Source of the DNA: Symbiodinium natans
Taxonomy: Eukaryota > Sar > Dinophyceae > Suessiales > Symbiodiniaceae
Assembly (NCBI GenBank): GCA_905221605.1
Contig: CAJNDS010001024.1
Span: forward strand, 1 to 64,000
Direction of reading: 5' to 3'
DNA length: 64,000 nt
The notes below the pieces were generated by a model. The model did not search any database and had not been told where the DNA came from. It worked only from the letters and a program-made list of their open reading frames with translations. Shown here in pieces: positions 48,701 to 57,700 of this stretch. The translations under genes were made by a program, and so were the position numbers. Within the stretch, counting starts at the first letter, position 1. Each line of letters starts with the position of its first letter.

Positions 48701-51700
48701 CAATGCCGGTGTCGGTCTTGGGCGCAGCATCCTCACAAGAACCATAGGACCCTGAACTACCCTCTGCAAGTAGAAGTGTCCAGAGTTGCATATGGGACAA
48801 GTGATCGTGGAACGGTACAACATGTAGTGCACCTGAAGAAGGCATGGCAGTCCTCGGGATCATGGCCATTCTGAGCGGCAGCCCGTGCCCTGGCAGAAAT
48901 ACCCCTCATTGTTATCAAGCCCCACTTTTCTACTACAGGAATTTCAAAAGAGGTTACTATAGTAGGTGCATCTACAAGGCTCGTCGTGAGCACTTTAAGG
49001 CACTCGATAAGCAATGTCCGTTCCTCTTTGTTTAAGCGAGCAAAAACGAGAAGTTACACATAGCTACACGACACTGGTCAAGGAGTGAAAACTGACAGCC
49101 TCCTGGAGGCATTAAGGCCCAAGTAAAGAGAGAGACGAACCACACGAGGACAACAGGTCTGTGCCTGCTCCCAGGTTGAAACTACAAGATGGCAGCAAGC
49201 ATGCCTACTGGCTGAGCATGGCTGAGCCATACAGGCTGCACACAGGGCCCGCCTTGCACGAGCAACAGCAGAGCCCCCTAAATCCAGCCTGCGCGCCCTC
49301 TCCAGCGCTGCCGCCTTACGGGCCTTCTCCTCTTCGAAGGCCTGCCCACGCACAGCATCCAAGCCGGTTGGAGGCCCAAGTTCCTCCCCTTTCACTACTT
49401 CAGCCGGAGCCTGCTTCGCGCGATCCAAACTCCCCACTTCCTGGCAAGTGCTGATCCGAAGACATCGATTCGTGGTGACTGGCTGTTGCTGTTTTAAGGT
49501 GTGCGGGCCTGTCCTACGTGGGCCCTTGAGCAAAGAATGCATTCAGGGTCCAATCCAGAGCCAAGACGGTCCTGCTCCGCACCACGGTTGGGCTGGCTGC
49601 TTTCGGCGGACATCCTGGCACGGAATGGCCCTTCTGGAAATTCGGAAAACCTTGGGATGTGGAGCCAACGCAGCTCCGCCTTTGCTTGGCATGAAGCTGC
49701 TAAGCATTCAAGCTTAAGAGGCCTGGGGGCCATGGATGCCCTCACTTGCTACAGGTAAGGTAGGCTGACAGAAGCTGGCATCAGAGCATCATAGCCAAGT
49801 CTGATTGAGGATTCACCAGGTGTCCCAGAATATGCTTCAGATGTTTCCAGCTCCCTGCCTGCGGGCTTTTTCCAAAGCTGCTGCCTTCCTGGCCTTCTCC
49901 TCCTCAAAGGCCTTTGAACAGGGATCAGGGGTCCAAGGTGTTTCAGGGTGCGGCCTTTTGAACCTTTTGGGGTTCTTCAAGTATTGAAGTACGTTGAGTG
50001 CTTTGAGGCTACTGTCCCAGGCGCCCGGACTCAAGCCATGCCAATACAAAGTATATTCTTCTATGCATCCGTTATACATCGATCGAATGATATCGAACAC
50101 TCATATACACATATGCTAAATCATAGACATGCTGGATTTGAACTGCCCCCTGCGTTCTCTCTAGTTCCCTGTTGATCGCTTCGGTGCCTGCTTCGCACGG
50201 TCCAAGCCGCTGTCGCGGTTTGCATCCTCCAAAAAAAAAAAAGTCTCGGCGTCGCTCCGGCATTCTTTTGGGGGATTTTGGGCCGGCATTCTTTTGGGTA
50301 TAGTCCTCAGTAGTCAACACTCAACGTGTTCCGAGGGTGATAGGGGGGGACCTTTCTGCCGGTCCTGCGGCGGTTCCTGCGCTTCCTGCTTCTCCGCCTG
50401 GGCCCTGCAAGCAAGATCAACAAGGAAGGGGGGGGGGGATCCTGCCAGGAAAGGCCCGGAAACCCTAAACCCTAAACCCTAAACCCCAAACCCTGAACCC
50501 CCAAAGTCCCCATAATTCTGTGGCTCCAGCCTTCGTGCCCGCTCCAGGGCTGCCGCCTTGCGCGCCTTCTCCTCCTCAAAGGCCTGGGCCGAAAATATAC
50601 GGCTTGGCACATACCAGCAACATACCAGTGACCTCATTGTGGGAAGTGTGTCGTCATAAAGTGATGCTAAAGGTCCGCCATGGTTCTGCTCATGCTAAAC
50701 CTACAAGTAGCAGAGGCTTTCCGACCAAGTTCAAAATACATGAGGTCTTGACGGAAGCAGCCTTCTTTCGCATTGAGTCAGCACCGATTTAGCCACACAG
50801 GTGCGAGTGAGTCTTTGCGGCGGTGAACTCTGTCCGTTCTTTTGAAGTTCGTCCGCACGGCGCATGCATTGATCGAATCTTCCAGTGTCTTGCTTGCAGC
50901 CGGGTTGCCTTTCTCGCCCGGTCGATGCCAACATCATGATTCGAGCCGCCGTCCTTCCATGCTGGAACCAGCTACAGGCAAGATGTACAGCAACATGCCA
51001 GTACTACAGCACAGCCTGCCTCCTCTTGCTTCTCGGCTGTTGCCCTGTGCCCGCGATCGTGTGCGTACCACATTACAACATAACAAACTGCAGGTACGGT
51101 GGCCGAAACTCTAGGAAACTGGATCATGCTAAGTTTCAGAGCGACTTTCCTACTTCTCCATGCGCTGCAACTCCTGTGCCTGCGAGCCCTTTCCAGCGCG
51201 GCCGCTTTTCTGGCTTTCTCCTCTTCGAAGGCCTGACGCCCCCCTACGTTGCTGGGTTCATGGTCTTCAGTCTTACGCGTAACGATAGCATTCTACGATT
51301 GCTGAAATGTCATGTGCCACATCATTCTGTGGCATCTGCATGTGCAATTGCACGCGCGAAGTTTGCCGTCAAGTCCACGACGCTGCTGCCCTGAGCTGTG
51401 CGGGGAGGCCTGTCTTGCTCGGTCGATGCCAGTGTCGTTCTTTGGCGAAGCCTCCTCGTGTGAGGTTGTATGGTTGGGGTCCAAAATTCTAAGAGTGTGC
51501 AGATGCTGATGGGACACTTGCAGCGATGCAAGTGCCAGTGCTTGTGGTATGAAGAGGCTAGCGAAATAATTCTTGGACCCTTTTTGCCGGTCCTGCGGCG
51601 CTTCCTGCTTCTCCGCCTGGGCCCTGGTGGAAAGCAAGGATGGGTGGTTTTCCATGCACTTCTTTTAAGAACACAGATGCGCAGCACAGTTCCGCAGAAA

Positions 51701-54700
51701 ACTTTAGACATCTTTCAACACTAAACGCCCACAGGTTCACAGGGCACCACCAGCCTTCGAGCACGCTCCAGCGCCGCCGCCTTGCGTGCTTTCTCCTCCT
51801 CAAAAGCCTCGGCGGATGTGGCGGCATAAGCTTGTGCACCAACTCAAAGTCGATCTGTGTCGGACATGGCCTATAGCCTATAAGCCAAACATGCTGAATG
51901 TCTCTTGCCCTTTGATTTGAACCTTCCCCCCAACAGCACTGCAACGCATGCGGCGTAGGTCCCGGTACTTCGAAAGTACAACACAGTCGATTCAGAACGA
52001 CGACGGTTCTCCTGCACTTTGCTACCAAAACGCCAATGCATATGACACCTGGCACGGTGCATGCATTGATCGAATCTTCCAGTGTCTGCTTGCAGCCGGG
52101 TTGCCTTTCTCGCCCGGTCGATGCCAACATCATGGTTCGAGCCGCCGTCCTTCCGTGCTGGAACCAGCTACAGGCAAAAGATGTACAGCACCATGCCAGT
52201 ACCTCTTCCCTTGCTGACAGCACAGCCTGCCTCCTCTTTCTTCTCGGCTGTTGCCCTGTGCCCGCGATCGTGTGCGTACCACATTACAACATGACAAACT
52301 GCAGGTACGGTGGCCGAAATTCCAGGAAAGTGGCCTAACTCATGCCTACAAGTAGCCATCAAAACGTTATTCCCGCGTCTCCATGCGCTGCAACTCCTGT
52401 GCCTGCGAGCCCTTTCCAGCGCGGCCGCTTTTCTGGCTTTCTCCTCTTCGAAGGCCTGACGCCCCCCTACGTTGCTGGGTTCATGGTCTTCAGTCTTACG
52501 CGTAACGATAGCATTCTACGATTGCTGAAATGTCATGTGCCACATCATTCTGTGGCATTTGCATATGCAATTGCACGCGCGGAGTTTGCCGTCAAGTCCA
52601 CGACGCTGCTGCCCTGAGCTGTGCGAGGAGGCCTGTCTTGCTCGGTCGATGCCAGTGTCGTTCTTTGGCGAAGCCTCCTCGCACGAAGTATGAGGTTCAA
52701 AATGCTAACATGCGAGCGGCTGGAGTTCGACATCCGGAGGGTTCTCGAAACGGACATTTCCTGCACAAGCTGGTGATACGTCTCAAAGGTAGCGCCACAG
52801 CGACTTGAAGCGAAAGCTCCAGCCACTGACCCGAACCTGCTGATCTGCGTCCTGCCCTACACGAACAGGACGTGCAATATGGGGGCCTTAACAATTCGAA
52901 TGGGGTTTTGGGAGAGATTTTCCATTACTATTTAGGGTACCATAAGCGAAGACTAGTAACTAAGAGTAGCAATCATTCCGACCCTAGAGAGCAGAGCCGT
53001 GGGATGGGAAAGAACACTTGCTATTATGTTCTTATGGTATTGTACTAAAATAGCATTCTATATTCCTATACTCATAACTTATGATATCATGATCTGAATT
53101 ATTACAAAAAAAAAATATATATATATATAGATACATTGCCTGCCAGCTGTCTGGCAAATGCACCCGTTGCAATCTTGTACAATGCTGGGCTTACAGGCCA
53201 AGTCCTCGGAAGGGCCGTTGCCGTTCTGAGCTTCGGCTCGTGCCCTGCACACACTCAGGGTTTATAGGGTTTCGGGTGTAGGGTTTAGGGTTTAGGGTTT
53301 CGGGTTTCGGGCTTAGGGGCCAGAAGAATCCTGAGGATCAAGCACAGCAAATCGGGCAAAACTGACAAGATTGTTGCACCGGTTTCTTCCTCAGCCACCG
53401 TCCCCAATTTGAGTAGGACGTACTGCGCTTAAACCTGCTTACTGGAAAGTGCATTGTGCATTCTTCAAGTCTTTTTGACTTTTGTGACTCGCCCGGTGTT
53501 TGCAAAGTGCTGGCGAATACACGACGAAAACAGTCCTCTAGAGCTTGCTTGAAGTATCTCTCGCTCGCCACTTGCTGGGACTGGCGTGTTCCGGCCTCCG
53601 CGCTCGCTCCAGCGCTGCTGCCTTACGAGCCTTTTCCTCCTCAAAGGCCTGCGCGAGCAAATTGACATGAAAGCATGTCCTAATACTAACAAAATTATAC
53701 CCCAACCAGGCCTGTCTAGCGCGGTCCACACCCGAGTCGTTCTTGGCTCCCATGTCCTTGCGAGTGCTGAGAAAGGTGATCTGGGGAAGTGCATGCATAA
53801 GTATAATGGAATGACCTCCCAATATCCACAGGTCCTGTGGCGGGTCCGCCCCACGGTTCGGGTGGCTGTTCTCCGCAGAACCCCTGCGCACTCCCACGTT
53901 GTGCAGTAGCACACCCCGGTTATAGAGGGACACAAGCCTTGCCAAGAAGTCCGTGGCACTAGAGACGGATCGCCAGACTGAGAATGAAGGGGGAATCCTG
54001 CCTCCGGGCGCGTTCCAGAGCTGCTGCCTTCCTGGCCTTCTCCTCTTCGAAAGCCTTCACGAACAGAACAGACTTTTCGCTCAAGGTCGGATTTGTTCCC
54101 TGTATTTCCCTACGTGCTCCGCTTTTTCCTCCACACGAAAGTTTGGCACCTGCTTGGCCCGGTCCAGGCCACCCTCGTTGTTGGCGCCATCCTCCATCAA
54201 GGAACCAACGCTGTGCCAAATGAGCCCAAGGTTAACAAAGGATGCAAGCCTGCAGCTTGTGTCGGTCCCTATACCTTATCAACCCTAAACCTTATGAACC
54301 CTAAACCACCATGGACTTCAAATAAGTTATGCCGGCAAATGAGCCCTGCCTGGTTCTGAGCTGCTGCTCGTGCTGCACGCGCCTTGTCCAGCGCCGCGGC
54401 CTGCTTTGCCGAGCCGTACAGGATGATGGGTGGGCCAGGATGCGAGGGCAACCCTCCCGCATCCCCCCCCCCCCACTTGGCGGAGTCCGCCATCACAACG
54501 TCGTTGCTTCAGCGTAAGCTGCCCGCCTTCCGCGCTTTCTCCTCTGCAAACGCTTTCCGCGCCTGTGAGGCAGACATCACAGCATGGTGTGTCACAGTAT
54601 GCCTGTATTTGGAGACTGTCGTCCAAGGTGCTCTCATGCAGCCTCACCATCTCCATGTCTGAGATGAGCCCCCAGCCCTAATAAAGCACCGGGGCTTGGG

Positions 54701-57700
54701 ACTTTGGGTGAACTCTACAGACGAAACGGCCCAATCCCTACGTTCTTACCCTGCAGTGACGCCTGCCCAAGGCCATGCACAAACCTAAACAGCCTTACAG
54801 CCAAACACAAAAACTTGTTCTCTGCAACCTAAAGGGGAAACCTAAAGCAACCAACTGGATCTAAAGCACTTGATCACAGCTCAGGGTCTGAATGAGACTT
54901 CTTCACAGGGTTTAGGGTTCAGGTATGATGTTTCTAGTCCTGGCATGAAGCAGCTTCCAGGTTCAAAAGGTATGATGTTTGTTGTACTCTTTTGCAGCTG
55001 GGCTTGTGTGTTGTGCCCTAATCCCTAAACCCATTTTCACGAGGAGGCACCGGCGAGCTCCAACGAAATGTCAAAACACAGCCCAATAAACAGCCGCTAA
55101 AAAACAACAACTCCCGAAAGCTGTACCACTTCTCAACCCCCTGCCCCCCCCTTCCCCCTGCCCCCCCCTTCCCCCCCCCTCCCCCCAACCCCCCCTCCTT
55201 CCCCTTGCCCCCAACCCCGGCTTATGGCCCTGTTCAAACTTCTCACACTGCGCACTCATGTTCGATGCTCCCCACGGTCTTTTCAAGGGATCCCCCAACC
55301 TTCTCGATGCTTGACTCCTGCGTGGGCTCCTCCTTCGGCTCACCTCAGGCACTCCAGCATCTTCACTGGGAAGGTGCTATAGGGCTATAGTAGTATGCCT
55401 ACGGAGAGTATAGGGTGCCGGATCTGGGTATGGGTCTGTGATGCAACCTTTGTTGCTTTTGAGGCTGATTCCTGTCTGGGTGCTGTCATCGGCTCCGTTC
55501 ACACGGATCCAAACTGCGCCATCGTTCCACACCAGCTTCCCCTCCTTGTTCAGGGTCCCTTCGTAGACTTCGCTGCCCATCTGGAAGGAGCCTAGGTTGA
55601 GGTGCTCCGCATGAGTTTGGGCATCGGGCTCGCCTGGTGCTAGCAGTGCGAAGACTACCGGAACTAAACCACGCAAAGTCGTAAAGCGAGGACGGGCAAA
55701 AAGCCATCACCCCTGCTGGCGAGCGCAACGGCCGTGCAACCCTCAGCGCAGACTCCCCTTCATTTCTAAACTTCTTTCTTTGGGCGAGCATTCTGTGGAT
55801 TCATATACACTCAAAACCCCTCATAGTACCAGTGCCAGACGGAATCTGCAATCTCCCTTGGGCGCTCGCAGCACACCGTCGACCGCAAGTCTGGGCTGAG
55901 AAGCATGTGGACTGACCGGTGATTTTCAAGTCGAGCTGGCCACCATCTGGACCGTACATGCGCGAATCTTTCACCTTAGAAGAGCCCTACGGATTCGCAA
56001 GATCCAGTGCCTCTGCAGTGTCTGAAAGCAATGAACTATCATGATTCATGAAGGAGTACCTCAAACCTCACCCCCTTAAACATGCGCTTCAACAAGTCTC
56101 ACGGGGACAGCTGCATAGCATGACAAGTGCAGCGGGTCGCCACAACCACGGTCCCCTCGTCGTCTTGCCACGCTCCTGGCAGCTGCCAAGCTCTAAAGAC
56201 TTCAGGTTTGAAGTTGAAGCAGGATATACGAACAGCAGTATACACCTATCACAAGGAGCCGGCGCGAGTGAGAACACTACGAGGGGGCAGCAACCAGTGT
56301 TGAACAGGCAGGCTAGTGATAACAAATGAGAACAGTGTGCACCCTCAGTTAGGGATGAGCTTTGGGAGGACTGAAAGAATGTCGAGCCAGTAGAGCTCAT
56401 TCGTGACAGTGTGCTGTGTCATTATTTCGTGCGTGCCCGGTGCTCTGCTGCAACATGCTATTGTTCATGCAAACATTTGGGACATCTGTGGCCACAATGC
56501 ATTTGCCAGCTCTTCCAGCAGCTTTCAAGGGGGTCCTGCAAAAGCACCATCTCTGCCTGAGGTGACCATGGCTTCAGCCGGAAAGTCTCTGAAATTCGGT
56601 GTCACCGAAGCTGCAATTACAATCTAACGACCTTCTGAATGTGAGGCACTTTGACCGGAACCCACCAGAGCTGTTCATGCTATCCTCGACTGCATCGCAC
56701 TGCGACAGGTGCTGCACGCTGGACGAGCTTGAGTAAGTAGGTCCGCGCAGGTGTGGCGCTTGCTGTCATGTTCTGCCTACGATGAGGAGCAGCCCTGGCT
56801 TGAACCGAAAGAACGAGGAACGAGCGGGCATTGAACTCGTGATTCGTCTTCACGCGACCTGGTCGTGGACATGTGTTCACACGAGCCCCCGATGGCATAG
56901 CAAGGCATGGCAAGGGAGACCCGGGCCATCGGCCTGAGATGAGCCCTGTGGAGGCGGCGGCGGCGGAGGCTGCATCTGACTCCTGCGAGTACGGGTGAGG
57001 GCAGGTATATGTGTGGTTTCCCAGACCGGGTCATGTCTTTAAGAAGTGTGTTCTTTGAGATATTTGAATTGCAGGGGCACCGCGGCAGACTGCAGGCCGG
57101 CGAAATGCACCAAGATAACTTGGGATCACTCAAAAGGTTTCAAGAGCGGTGGATCTCAACCATAAGCGCAAAACAACAGTGTAAGAAATGGATGCAAATA
57201 AAAACGAGCATTAAGCTGAAGAGCTGCACACGGTGTCTGACCAAGTAGCCTTTTCTCAAGCCTCTCAAACCACCAAATCGTCACCAAACCATGCCCCAAA
57301 CCTTTCCCTTCCTTGACTCGAATGTCGGCTCTGGAAGCCACAGCTTCATGGGCGGGCCTTGTTGTCCAGGACTTTGGTTAAGGATGACGATCTGCATGGG
57401 TTGCAGCACTTGGGGATGTGCGAAACGTGTGCTTGCTTACTTGCTTGCTTTGCTTGTTTGTTGTTTGCTGGTGTGTGTGTGTGTGTGTGTGTGCGTGCGC
57501 GTCGAAGGGTGTTTCTAGCATTGAGCAGTTGCGACTACTGCTGGGGCATGAATTTTCAGCTGTCGAGCGGCACTTCATAAAACGCCTGAAGGACGGGTGG
57601 GCCATTGGGTACTTGGTGAGCTTTTGCATGCATTTCCCCAGGCCAAGCTTCCTGATGAGTCACTTCCAAACCAACTCTTTGCGCCTCAAAACCACACAAT

